The position numbers and the translations under genes were made by a program. 64,000 nt of DNA from assembly GCA_905331475.1 (NCBI GenBank), contig CAJNYU010004621.1, positions 1 to 64,000 of the forward strand. Reading direction: 5' to 3'. Source of the DNA: Rotaria socialis (lineage: Eukaryota; Rotifera; Eurotatoria; Philodinida; Philodinidae). This document shows, piece by piece, positions 11,530 to 22,743 of the stretch (positions are counted from its first letter, which is position 1; every line of letters starts with the position of its first letter). The notes below the pieces were generated by a model. That model did not search any database. It was given only the letters and a program-made list of their open reading frames with translations, and was not told the origin of the DNA.

Positions 11530-11925
11530 TCATATAAGTTGGTCAGATCTGGCAGCGTCCTTTTTCGAAAGATGGGAAACGAGGTGACACGCAGTTATGA
11601 GCTCATTTATCTGAACGGCATAGACAACTACAGCAAAGAGAAGCAATGCAGTAGCAACAGCAACAACAACATAAGGCACAACAATACGGAAGAAGTTTAC
11701 AAGCCTGGCAAAGAGTCATGTCACGGCCACAATGAACACACGAAGCAAACAAACAACAGAGGAAGCTTTGGCCGTAACAACAACAACAACCGTAATCAAA
11801 AGTCTCACCACGCCGATTATAGCGAAAATTACGAAGAGCATTATCACGAAATCTGTGTTGACACTTGGAACAACAAGTACACGAACGAATGCAACCAAAG
11901 TACGTAAAAGATCTTCTTGATTCAT
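11530..11925 (-). pseudogene. Possible small membrane protein interrupted by an in-frame TGA
   Basis: A minus frame starting at ATG 11925 (MNQEDLLRTLVAFVRVL) is strongly hydrophobic, with apparent membrane helices at about residues 27-50, 55-69 and 80-100. It ends with a charged tail (HLVSHLSKKDAARSDQLI) at the TGA at 11530. A single TGA at 11718-11716 lies between helices 2 and 3; otherwise the 132 codons are open. The region is richer in GC than its surroundings and is open in several frames (a Cys-rich minus frame 11962-11603 and an Asn-rich plus frame 11539-11907), partly because of CAA repeats, so the choice of frame is uncertain. No family was recognised. Confidence 0.3.
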
Positions 11926-12147
11926 CGTTGATTGCTTCTTCTAATTCCGAGTCTAAATACAAAGTATACTTCTGAGGTATTTGTATATAAATGGATACTT
12001 TAGCTTTTCTGTAAAGTTACGCTTGGCCTAAAACGTAATGGCAAAAAGGAAAAGCTCCATTTTTGAGAAGTTTCAAATATTGATACTGTGGATAAATATC
12101 ATTTTGAGGGTTTAAAGACTGTCTATTCACACATACACTCTCTTACA

Positions 12148-13420
12148 GTACAGACTAGTGGCGTAACTAGGGGTGGGCTAGCCCTGGCGCCGCCAGGGCA
12201 CCGGTCAAAAGAAAAAATTAATAAGCACTATTAGAATGTTTGTAGTTTATTGCTGTATATGCGATGCGATAGTTCTGAAAAAAAACAATTAGTAAGTGAC
12301 ATCAATCGAATAAACTATAGGCATTAATTAAAGAGCAATATCAGTTGCTGGTTTATTTAAAATTTTTGTATATACCATGGTTTGCAAAAAAACTTGGAAC
12401 AATCTTACATTATGAGCATTTAATATTTTCTAGATCTTCTTGAGGCTTTCTTTTGCATTTATTTCAGATTTATACTAGGTAGATGATCTACTAAAAATTT
12501 CCATATATTTGAAAAAGTTCTATTGTATCATGATATAATAATCTAATGAAGCAAGACACACTCTCTCAAATAGCAATATTTCTGTATTACCTTATTAGAA
12601 CATCTGAATTAGCTGTGCCAGAAAAATCCACCGATATATAAAGATACTACTGTCTATAATTAGTTGCTCATTTAAATAAGATCTGAACTCGTTGCTTTCT
12701 ATAATATCGAGCATTCGATAGTTGGAAATCTGCTATTAATGCCCAATACAGCCGAAAATAAGGTCAATTCATTCGGCGAGATAATCAAGTGGTCCGGAAG
12801 AATAATGTTGAAAACGAACGTGAATAAGAAAAATATGTTATCTATACCACAAAAATCGCGTACCATTTAAATTTTCTTAAAAATTTATACTGAAATATTT
12901 ATAATCAATTCGATTAATAGCATAGAAAGTGGATGTCTTTTGATTATAGAATCAAAAGAAGAATGAATCGTACATTGAATTAGATATTACACAACTGTGA
13001 ATTAATATTTTTTAAATAGAGAAATATATTTTTGGAAATAGTTGAACTAGCCCCTAATACAGACTAAAGATTTATTCCAAGTTTTTTTGCACACCATTGT
13101 ATATATCACATAAAAATAAGTAATTGATTACTTTATAAGTAGTGCATTAAAAACCAGAATGTCTGATTGTCATAAGAACAGCAGAATAATTCTGAAGTAC
13201 CTTTTGTTGGTTTACTTTTTTCCTGACTTTTCGTTTTGCTGTTTAGTTTAACTTAATAAAATAGCAGATACATTGTTTTTGTCTCTCTCTGTAGTTGAAC
13301 GAAAATGGGGAGATTCAGTTGAGCTTTGGGGAAAATTAACTACTGTGAATAATTTCTTTTAAAGCTTGTAAGGCGCCGCCAGGGCACCTTCGATTTTCTG
13401 GTTACGCCACTAGTACAGAC
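12148..13420. mobile_element. Non-autonomous hAT-type element with perfect 8-bp target duplication
   Basis: The element spans 12156-13412 (1257 bp). Left end TAGTGGCGTAACTAG and the inverted right end CTGGTTACGCCACTA form the TIR. The identical octamer GTACAGAC flanks it at 12148-12155 and 13413-13420. Just inside the left end is a palindrome, GCCCTGGCGCCGCCAGGGC (about 12180-12198), with a related GGCGCCGCCAGGGC near the right end. Eight-base duplications and TAGTGGCG-type ends are typical of hAT transposons. No transposase frame is visible inside, so it would depend on a helper elsewhere. Confidence 0.85.
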
Positions 13421-13781
13421 CTATTCATCCACTCATTTCCACACCAGTATCTATCCTCAAATTGCAAGGGAGGAGCAACTGAGACTTCAGTTATCAAGTG
13501 CGCCATTTTTCCCTTGTCAAAGTACCATTCATCGTTATTTTTTCAGTGTGTTCTTGTGTGCGTGTACGTGGGTGTGCATCGGTTTGGGTGGAGGTGAATT
13601 TGGATGGAGTGGGCTGTTAGTATGTGTGGGGGTGGATTGAGGTGGAAATAATTAAGATACTGCACGTCCATCCAGACCCGGGCACACTCACTCACAGGCC
13701 CACCTATCTACAGCGTATAGAAGTGAATTCAAAATCAGCAGTATCCTATTTTCTTTAATATGTAGAACATCTTCGATTTTT
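13421..13781. other. Intergenic TG/GGGTG-rich stretch
   Basis: Plus-strand G/T-rich DNA (13550-13640: repeated GTGTG, GGGTG and GGTGTG words), followed by a C/A-rich segment (13670-13705). It lies just 3' of the WWE-ART gene. No gene seen. Confidence 0.4.
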
Positions 13782-14879
13782 TCATGGAACGTTGCTTAAC
13801 GTTAGCTCATACTCACCATCAAAGCGCTGCTTTAATATTATGTAGATCAAATTTTGGTTCTTCGTTTTATCATACTCTACACGTTTAACTGTGAAACAAA
13901 CAGCAGGAAACAAAAGTTCTTCTTCTTCTTCTGGATACTTGGAAAATCTTTGAATATCTGCAGTGAAAGCATACTCCACTTCCATAATGAATAAAGTGGA
14001 GCCGAATCGCTCTGCTGAGGCACGGTTTCGGCTGCAAGAGGTGAACGCTTGGAATGAGCGATATTGATCGGGATTTTGACTCAACTCACAATAATTATCG
14101 AGTTGAGCGTTGCTCAAGTTGGCTGCTCGGTATAGTATTTTTCTTGTCGTATTTGGACTTTTGTTGATTGGATCATTCCAAAGAAGGAAACAAAATGGTC
14201 CCAGTGTTGGAACTTTACTACGCCAAACTTCTTCATGGTTCTGGTTTCCTATTAATCTCATTATCTCATTCAACTTCTTGTACAAAAATTCTTCCATTGA
14301 GTAAAGACGAGCGCAACATATCCACACTTCTTTCATTCCCTTATCTTTCTGGTTGATCAGTTCTTTAGCCATCCACTCGGCTACAGAATGATATCCTAGT
14401 GTATTCCCTTCTTCAATGATGCCAAGAGCAGCTTTCTCAACGATTATTGGAATAATTGGATCGTCTTGTGAAGGCAAAGTTACGTCTGCTAGCCCTAGAT
14501 AGATAAGCGTTTCCTGTATGAAGGGAGAAATCCAGCCATACTAGCCACCGAATGAACGTTTTGGAGAAATGGGATCAGGCATGAAACGATCTTCCCGTAA
14601 GTTTGTATTGTCTCTCTTGTTTACTTGCCTTTTTATACATCGTTGGCTACTCTTATCATTCGTAGATATTTGAACGCTCTGTTTGAAATCAATGCAGAAA
14701 TCATCAAGCAAGACTTCAGACTGTTTGGCTTTGAATGCTTCTTCTATAATGAGATTTTCCACGTCAGAAAAGCGTTTCCATTCAGCTACCTGCGACTCGC
14801 ACAACGGATCTGAATTCGATCGCCACATCCACTCCATGCGTGTTGAAGAGTCTTCACTCGGAGATACTTTGTTGCCCAT
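13782..14879 (-). CDS. WWE-domain mono-ADP-ribosyltransferase (ART)
   Basis: Exon 1 (ATG at 14879 to about 14547) encodes a WWE-like module (MEWMWRSNSDPL, then EWKRFSDVENLIIEEAF), a fold that binds ADP-ribose chains in other proteins. A short intron of about 54 nt separates it from exon 2, which ends at 13782. Exon 2 holds the NAD:arginine ADP-ribosyltransferase core: Arg in KILYRAANLS, Ser in QAFTSCSRNRAS, and an acidic run PEEEEELLFPA providing E-x-E. This is the R-S-E triad of PF01129-type enzymes, so arginine-directed mono-ADP-ribosylation is expected. No signal peptide is seen, which suggests an intracellular protein. The splice acceptor is ambiguous (two in-phase AG sites). Confidence 0.8.
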
Positions 14880-17088
14880 TGGTGTTCTCTTGTTCGTTGT
14901 GAGTCGAGCTATATAAATGTTATGACAATGGATCCATCTAATTTATCGTTTGGGTAGGAAGCGAAAGATAAAAAGGCACGAACTTTTATATTCCCTATTC
15001 GATAGTGCTCAAACGAAAACCGATGATCAATGACGTGGGTGAAACTTTTCAATTCTTAAAAAAATGAATGTTAGCTTGAATTTCAACATACCTGAGGGAT
15101 CCTAACGTATTAAATTTAGAAGTACTCGATTCAGACGTAGTAAAGCAACAATGTCAGAATTAAAGTATTAGTTCATGTGAGACTTAATTGTTCTTTGGAT
15201 TTCCTTCAGAAAAGATCCTTTGCTTTTCAGTCAAATTTTCCCAAATAAATCATGAAGAAGATTATATGAGGGTTTGGATACGCACTGAAATAAAAAGGTT
15301 TCAAATTCGATGCAAAAATCGAAACGTTTTCAAAAGTTTCGTGCATGAATAAGAAATCATTATAAAAGACCTATATCAGACGTCTAGGCATTTGTTTTCA
15401 TGAGTTTCGTGGCTTCCACGAAACATAAACGACCGTTTACAACCTTATATGAACTCCGTAAGACTCGATATGGGTAGGAGTGAGTTCTGTTTTTCGTAAA
15501 TCAATATTTGTTCATATGAGAAAAATAAATTGTTAAGAGCAATGTGTAGAAAGTAGATACATTTAATGGAATCTCACTGCGATCTATAAAAACAATCAGT
15601 TCTATCTCTTAAACCCATACAGGCAAAAATATGTAGAAAATTTGACAGCCTGTCTTTTTGTTAAATAAAATGCGAGAAATTTTGTTTTATCTTGCCTCTG
15701 TTACAGTATGCAGAAAATGCGCGATAGTACAATCATTCTGGAGTATCCGTATTCAAACCTCACACGCGGAAGTTGTAAATGTTTTAGCGAAATGATCTCA
15801 AAAGATAGAAATGTGGAACTTTTTTGGAAACTTGAGCTTTCGAGCAAAATGTAAGCTGAGAGGAACAGAATGTTTTTTCATTTGTTCCATTAAGTCTCGA
15901 TCTAGCCAGAGCTAGACAATCGGTCAGAGTTAGGGGTGTCAGTTTACAGTTTATTTAATTTTAAATTAAATTCTGGGAATTTAAATTTTAAATAAATTAA
16001 AAGTTTTCTCATATGAAAATTTAATAAATTGTGTGAATGAATACTCACCATGGATATGAGGAAAATACGCGACTGTAACAGTAGTAAATACTAAATTAGA
16101 GAAGAACCCAGTATTTTAGGTTAATATTTTTTCATCATAGTCAAAATTTCTCTACGGATTATGCAGGATCCGTCATCTTTCTTCTTCAAAATACTGGGAT
16201 ATTCATAAGAATATATTTAATAGCACAATCCGTAGAAGAATGACTAGCTTTAACTTTCGAAAACAAGAAGCATACTAAAATTTGACTTTACATAGTAGCA
16301 ATCACGTTAAAAGCTATGTTTATCCACTAGTTTTCAAAATTTAGTCAATTTGAATTTCAAAGAATTTAATTTATTTTAAATAAAAATGTGACATTCAAAG
16401 TCAGAGTATGTGGCAAAACTTTGCCATGTTGCTTAACAGACTCACCTTTTTCGAGTATCTGTAGCCGTTCAAGGCAAAATCGAAAATGATTTGAATATTT
16501 CTTGCCGAACTATAACAAAAAAAAACACTTTTCTATGCTTCACTCGAGTCTTTTTTCTCCTTTTCTCACTGTTAGTTTCTGTTTCATTCTCTGCATTTCG
16601 GTGAAGAATGAATTCTTTCATAGAAATGCAGTTAAAATCATACATTGTACACAAGAGACTACTTGATGGTCGACTCACTAGTAAAGAAATAAATTAAAAT
16701 CAGCATCGCTTACCTTGAGCAAGGGTGTGTGTGTAATTCTTTTCTTTGCTTTCATCCACACAACCACAGCTAAACATTCATACCGACACCCAATTTAGGA
16801 GTTTATCATGATAAATCTTTTTCTAAATCAGGAGAAAAATGAGAAGTATTTTTTGTTGACATTCAACACTCATTCGATGGTTTTTTCCGGATAGTATCCA
16901 ATTTTCCCTTATACATTTCTCTCTTGTCGGAATCAGATTGATGCTGAAAATTTTCCTTATAGGCGAATTAAAACTGGAAATAGAATGATAATTTCAATAG
17001 ATAATTAAAAAACAATTATTAGAATACACGGAAAAAAGAAGACCAATACTAAATTCTAATCAGTGTAAATCAAAATCGAAACACATAA
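14880..17088. other. Long intergenic region, no gene seen
   Basis: AT-rich, with no convincing frame. At 16105-16235 nested inverted repeats are visible (CCAGTATTTT / AAAATACTGG and CTACGGATTATGC / GCACAATCCGTAG), perhaps a small degenerate MITE without recognisable ends. Confidence 0.4.
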
Positions 17089-17407
17089 GTAGAAAGCAGT
17101 GGCGGCGGAGCCACTGAGACAGGTGAGGCTTGAGCCTCACCTAGATTTCGCAAGATGAGGCTCAACCTCACCTGTTTTTTGCACTGAATATTGCTATTTT
17201 TTATTCTTGTATCAAAGAAGCAGAAAAGAAAAGTATTTTTTTGGTATTTTCAAATCTCTTTTTTATACAGACCATTTTTATTTTTTCTGAAGTTCAATAA
17301 AAAGAAGACTTATTTTCTGATTGATGCTTACATAAAATTCCACGATAGAAAAAAAAAATTATGAGCCTCACCTAGCTTAATGACGCTCCGCCGCCCCTGG
17401 TACAAAG
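17089..17407. mobile_element. Short hAT-type MITE (303 bp)
   Basis: The element spans 17097-17399. Ends CAGTGGCGGCGGAGC and (inverted) GCTCCGCCGCCCCTG form the TIR. The flanking octamers GTAGAAAG (17089-17096) and GTACAAAG (17400-17407) match at 7 of 8 bases, consistent with an aged hAT duplication. Inside, the motif GTGAGGCT..AGCCTCACCT is repeated in both orientations near each end. No coding capacity. Confidence 0.8.
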
Positions 17408-19810
17408 TATATAGTATTCTTAACCAATTTGATAAGCAATTCGTGGCATTTTTGCGACGTAGCTGTGCTTATATGACGGTCGAGTCTGTTTCAAAAGAGT
17501 TGGTTCATCTATAAAATAATCATAGAGTTGTTTACAAGCACAATGGGTGTTCATTTTAATCTTTATAACGTACGTTAGAGACCCGAGCGTAGTTTTCGTA
17601 ATGGTTTAACCCGTTTTTCGCTAGGAAATGCCCAGTAAGTTCTGATTCAGTCACATGTTTCTAGAGTAAAAGAGGCTGATATTTACAACATATATATATA
17701 TGTATTGTATGTCTAGAACTACTCTATGCTAGAATTTGGAACAATAAACAGATGAGCAAACTTGTATCCATTTCATCATGTATTCAATACGAGTAGCAGT
17801 TATTTTACTACATATAACTCTTGCTCTATATGTTTTTTGTTAACATCGTTATGGATATGAACAAATATACAATCTTTTTTTTCTACTGGCCCTAATATGC
17901 AGAAGTAACAAAATGTATGAATGAATCACATGAAAAAACAAGATGATTCTGATATTGGCAAAGTCAATCGGTAGATAATTGTTTTTTTTCTAAATCATGT
18001 TACAATCCTTTTCAAATAAAATTCTTTTATCAATTCATAATTACAAATGCTTCAAATTAGACTATTTAATATACCTTGGCACACTATCGATCATTTCACG
18101 AGATGAAAAAAAGTAATCTAGATCACTTGTATTAGTTTTGAAACACTTGAATTCATTATGCCAGCAAATGATAGAAAGAAATATCCATTCGACTGAAACT
18201 AGTGACAGAACAAATAATTAATCACTGATAGATCGATAGATTTTTATTGTTTATTTAAAAGTAATTTCGATTATAATTCTCTTTTCGATTACTAGTACTT
18301 TTTATGTAATCTTATAATCAAATGTTGAAAATATTTCTGTAATGATAATAAATAGAAAGTTCAAATTCTAGTATTGAGCATATCTAGACAGACATATAGG
18401 ATAGATGCTGAAAATATCAATCTCTTTCAGTTTAGGCACATGTAAGAAAAAAGGTTAGTGTGATGCACTCGTCGACAACGTGCTTCAGACAGCTACACCT
18501 TTCTAATGTGTTGTTCTTTTCTTTTTCTCACATTCTGTAAGTATACACAACGATGTGAAAGCGATAGGATGTCGTGCTGATAACACATGAATTGAATGGC
18601 TGAGCGGTTATCTCTTCGGCGGAGAAAAGAAAGTAAAATGCGACTCTTTCTTTTCTTTTTGTTTACGTAAGAACATGTCAAAGTTTGTGATAACGATTTT
18701 TGAGGAGGACACTATTGGCGATTGTGATGACGATGAAGAGAAGAATTTTTGAGACTCCTTTCTTGCATGCTCAGACAACACTAGTACATCATGAATGTCA
18801 GTTCGGTGAATATAAAGAATTGTTATCCGATTCTGACTCGAGAGCTTTGATTTTTGTTTCCAAAACTGAGAACTGAACATCTCGATCGAGATACGCTTTC
18901 ACACTATCATGTTGCTTATGTACATTTTGCCAGGCAATGACTCTGAAGATGGAAAAATTGTTGAATAGTTAACGATGCACGGTCTTCACGTCAAATTAGA
19001 TTCATTACACTCAATGTTGTTTGAAGAGAGAACCGAGAGATTGTCTTATCATTATGCCCTCTCCACCATTCGTACGTTTGCATTCGCTCCTCTTTAAATG
19101 TTCGTAAAGTGGAAAAATTTGTTCTCATTGTACTGTTCGTTTTTCGGCCTTTAACTTCGCAGAAGGAAATATTATATTTGAGAAATAGAATATGAGAGTT
19201 TTGATAGAAGGTATTCGATGTAGATACTAAAAAAAATGCCATTGATACCCCTGAAAAAAAATACTGATAGTCAGTATTTTACATATATTATCAATGTAAT
19301 AACACATTCAGGAAAATGCAAGTTACAGATTTTGAAAGCGCTTGTAGTTTTATATTACCTTGTATATCTCTGTTTTAACTTGCGCCTATTTACTGAAAAA
19401 TTAATGGACTGCAATAATGGCATTCTCATCTTCCGATTTCTCCGGATTAAAACTTGCTGTCGTCTTCTCATTTAGTTTTTGCAATTTTTCATCACTCTGC
19501 AAGTAATACGTAAAAAACAAGTTATTACATATTCTTATCAAGCTTGAAATTCTCTATTGTCCCATATGTTTTTGTTTTATCTTGAATTTGTTTCATGCAG
19601 CACATAAACGTATATGACAATAGATAGATATATAGAGTGATAGAAAGCAACAAGCGCTTCCAGAATCGGTCATTGTTTTTTCCAAAACATACAGATCTGA
19701 AATTTTAAGGAACGAAGAAAATAACAAGTTGCATCTGTTTATTTGTTACGAAAAATAAATAATAATATTGTACTTGATCGTATTTGAATTCCTCGTGAAT
19801 AATTTCAACC
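17408..19810. other. Intergenic region upstream of the lipase, no supported gene
   Basis: Two minus-strand frames (18880-18608 and 19242-18991) and one plus frame (19236-19475) are open for 79-90 codons. They show no domain, no clear splice context and no recognisable similarity, so they are not called. The lipase promoter presumably lies near 19700-19810. Confidence 0.4.
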
Positions 19811-21832
19811 ATGTTTATTGGTCTGTTTACCGTTTGCACCGTATTTTATATTGGTTACTCAAAGAAATTAGCTATCATCTTACCTCAGATACTATTTCAA
19901 TGGTTTGGCTACGCTATTACAGCAACACATTCATTGTATGTAACGATTGCTATTATATCATTGTTTTGTTTCTTACTGGGTACTCGTCGTGTATTTAAAT
20001 GGCCAATATTTTTATTTTTTATTTTATTTGTTCTTACTGAATTATTTCTTTATATATTATTACGATATTTTATTCGTTTACTAGAATCAATATTTATTCG
20101 GCCATCAACATTGAATAATGCTGAAAATTATGAAGAATGGTATGAATATGCTTGTAAAACTGATAAATTACATGGCAGAGAAAGTTGGAAAGCAAGCTCT
20201 GAATCAAAATATTATCATGCAAATTTAACTCGAACATTTACTGATGAACTGAAAAGTAATCGAGAAGTGAAGGATATCGAAAAACTTATGAAAACATTAC
20301 AAACATGTATTAATAAAAGTATGAATGGGATTCTTAATGAACATTTATATTCAAAAAGCTTCGTTGGAACAAAATATGTGATAGAAGAATACATTCAAGA
20401 GATTGTCCGTAGTTTAAAATATCTAACGGAACAAGCTCAGTTACTTGACATCTGCGAAACGTATCCAACACATGTTTTAGCATCGCCAACTGATTATTTT
20501 ATCACGACTACCGAAGCCGAAGACAAGTACCTTATCTGTGCAGATGATGATTGTTCACCTTTATTAACTAGTCCTAGTACAACAGAGCGTCTTATAAATA
20601 CCAATGTCAATAGTGATTATTCTGAATTACAAACTTCATTTTCTGAACAAACTATCGACGTTTTAACAACTGATAACTCGTCTACGGGAACTCTATCAGC
20701 TGAATCTGTATTAAAAGCTTTAAAAGCTATGAAATCTCATTATGGTGCAACGGCACTATGTTTGTCTGGTGGTGCTGGAATTGGTCACTATCATTGGGGA
20801 GTTGTAAAAGCACTTTTATCTTCCGGTTATTTACCTAAAGTAATTAGTGGTACAAGTAGTGGAGCCGTAGTCGCAGCCGTTGTTTGTACAAGATCAGATG
20901 ACGAACTACGATTAACGTTACAAGCTGAAATATTATTACCTCATTTGAATTGTTTTGATGCTCCTTGGTTTGATCGAATTAAGCGTTACATTAAATGTCA
21001 AGCTATGTTTGATCAAGATGTTTGGCTAGAAAAATTGCAATGGTTTGCTGGAGCAGATGGATTCGGAAAAGTTGGCTTAACTTTCAAAGAAGCATATGAA
21101 AAAACGGGCCGTATATTAAATATCACCGCTACAAATGCACGAAAACATTCTCCGCCAGTTTGTCTCAACTATCTATCAACTCCAAATGTAACAATTGCTT
21201 CAGCTGTATTAGCTTCAGCAGCTGTACCCGGTTTAATTCATCCAGTTCATTTAATTGAGAAAATAGTGACTAAAAATGGACAAATAAATTATCGCCCTTT
21301 ACATGGTGGGCGATTGAAATTTCGAGATGGAAGCTTTGAAAATGATATACCATTAAATAGGTTGTCAGAAGTATTTGGATGTAGTTACTTTTTAGTAAGT
21401 CAAACAAATCCACATATTATTCCTTTCTTTTTTAATGCGCGTGGACAAGGTGGTCTACCATCAGGCTGGCGTTTACGTGGAGGAGCCTATCGCGGAGGAT
21501 TTTTATTAGCAGCTACTGAATTACTTTTGAAAGAAGATATGAAAAAAAATTTACGAGTAATGGGAATGTTAGATTTATTACCTGCTGTATTTGAACAAGA
21601 TTGGTCTTTCTTATTTTTACAACAATTTGAAGGTCAAATAACTATGGTACCACACGCACGAGTCATTGACTATGTTCGATTGATTAGTGATATTAAAGAT
21701 GTTAAAGCACTTTTACACTATCTTCAAGAAGGAAAATTAATGGCTTGGAGAAAATTTAGTATGATTAAAAACAGAGAGATAATTAGATTAACGTTAGAAG
21801 ATTGTATACATAAGTTAGAAAATAAAACATAA
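19811..21832 (+). CDS. Patatin-like triacylglycerol lipase (SDP1 / Tgl3-4-5 type)
   Basis: Single 673-codon open frame without introns. The first ~90 residues contain three hydrophobic segments, which suggest attachment to the ER or a lipid droplet. Residues of about 95-230 fit the N-terminal DUF3336-type region found in SDP1/Tgl lipases. The patatin core follows: the glycine-rich oxyanion loop LSGGAGIGHYHWGVVKAL (about 316-333), the nucleophile motif GTSSG (347-351, Ser349) and the DG motif of the dyad (DGSFENDIP, Asp506). The expected reaction is hydrolysis of triacylglycerol to diacylglycerol and fatty acid. The absence of introns and the family, best known from plants and fungi, raise the possibility of horizontal transfer; phylogeny would decide. 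The start is the first ATG of the frame. Confidence 0.85.
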   Translation: MFIGLFTVCTVFYIGYSKKLAIILPQILFQWFGYAITATHSLYVTIAIISLFCFLLGTRRVFKWPIFLFFILFVLTELFLYILLRYFIRLLESIFIRPSTLNNAENYEEWYEYACKTDKLHGRESWKASSESKYYHANLTRTFTDELKSNREVKDIEKLMKTLQTCINKSMNGILNEHLYSKSFVGTKYVIEEYIQEIVRSLKYLTEQAQLLDICETYPTHVLASPTDYFITTTEAEDKYLICADDDCSPLLTSPSTTERLINTNVNSDYSELQTSFSEQTIDVLTTDNSSTGTLSAESVLKALKAMKSHYGATALCLSGGAGIGHYHWGVVKALLSSGYLPKVISGTSSGAVVAAVVCTRSDDELRLTLQAEILLPHLNCFDAPWFDRIKRYIKCQAMFDQDVWLEKLQWFAGADGFGKVGLTFKEAYEKTGRILNITATNARKHSPPVCLNYLSTPNVTIASAVLASAAVPGLIHPVHLIEKIVTKNGQINYRPLHGGRLKFRDGSFENDIPLNRLSEVFGCSYFLVSQTNPHIIPFFFNARGQGGLPSGWRLRGGAYRGGFLLAATELLLKEDMKKNLRVMGMLDLLPAVFEQDWSFLFLQQFEGQITMVPHARVIDYVRLISDIKDVKALLHYLQEGKLMAWRKFSMIKNREIIRLTLEDCIHKLENKT

Positions 21833-21976
21833 ATATTGTTACGTGGAAAATAATATATCCACAATAGAGAAATATTCAGAATGAGGATTCTGAAGATTGA
21901 ATTTTGTCGGATTCCATCGAAAATTGATCAATAACTTGTTTGTAACCTATTCGAAAATCATGTTCAATCCATAAAA

Positions 21977-22614
21977 TACTCAGGCATACCAAAAGTTCGT
22001 AGAGTGATACCTTAATACCTTATAATAAGCTTTCAGTAGCTTTCTTTCCATATACTCTGATAGAGAAAAAAGCTATCTTTCTATGCTATTTGATCATATT
22101 TCAACTAATATCATAACATTAAATTATCTATTAAACTTATGACAGCTGGTTATTTGCTGGTTGTATAAATGCGAGTGAGTATTTTTGTTTTTTTGAATAA
22201 CTTTTGATAGAAATAAGATAGAGAAGTACAATTTTCACCGTTAGGAAGAGGGTATAAAAGTGCATTGAATAGTTTATTTAAGATTTTCCTAATCTGCTTT
22301 TTATAAAGTTTTCAATTGATCCTTTTAGCAACCAGCTTATCTAGTAAGTTGTTTACAGTGAATTTTCAATTGCCAGTATTAATTCAAAGCACCAATCGAA
22401 GATCTACAAAGTGCGGAAGGCTGAGATGAATACTATGCATTCTAGTCGAACTCTAATATAATTTTGTAGAAAAATCTGTGGACAAGGCTCACTTTTGTGC
22501 ATTATCTATTTTTCACAAAAACGAAACATTTTCCCGACAGTTAGAAAATTGAATAAGAAGCTTATGGTAAGGTATTAAGGTATCACCCTACGAACTTTCG
22601 GTATGCCCTAAGTA
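21977..22614. mobile_element. Non-autonomous mariner/Tc1-type element (634 bp)
   Basis: The element spans 21979-22612 between TA dinucleotides (21977-21978 and 22613-22614). Its terminal inverted repeats are about 55 bp long. The left reads CTCAGGCATACC then AAAGTTCGTAG..GTGATACC and CTTAATACCTTA; the right end inverted reads CTTAGGGCATACC followed by the same words. Long TIRs with TA target sites fit mariner/Tc1 MITEs. No transposase frame. It sits between the lipase 3' end and the 3' end of the HECT gene. Confidence 0.8.
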
Positions 22615-22743
22615 TATTCTTGATGTATTTTATTATTACAAATTGATTTAGAAAAACAAAACATGATTTCACTCGACAAGGTATATCAACAGTATAGCAT
22701 TCAATTGATTTACTAAGAGCATTCATAATAACCATATAGAAAC

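Noticed and set aside
11539-11907. Asn-rich plus-strand frame of 122 codons
   Set aside because: Driven by CAA/AAC repeats and lacking a signal, domain or splice context; the opposite hydrophobic frame is more coherent.
18595-18640. tRNA A-box-like string GGCTGAGCGGTTATC
   Set aside because: No matching B box, acceptor stem or anticodon arm downstream.
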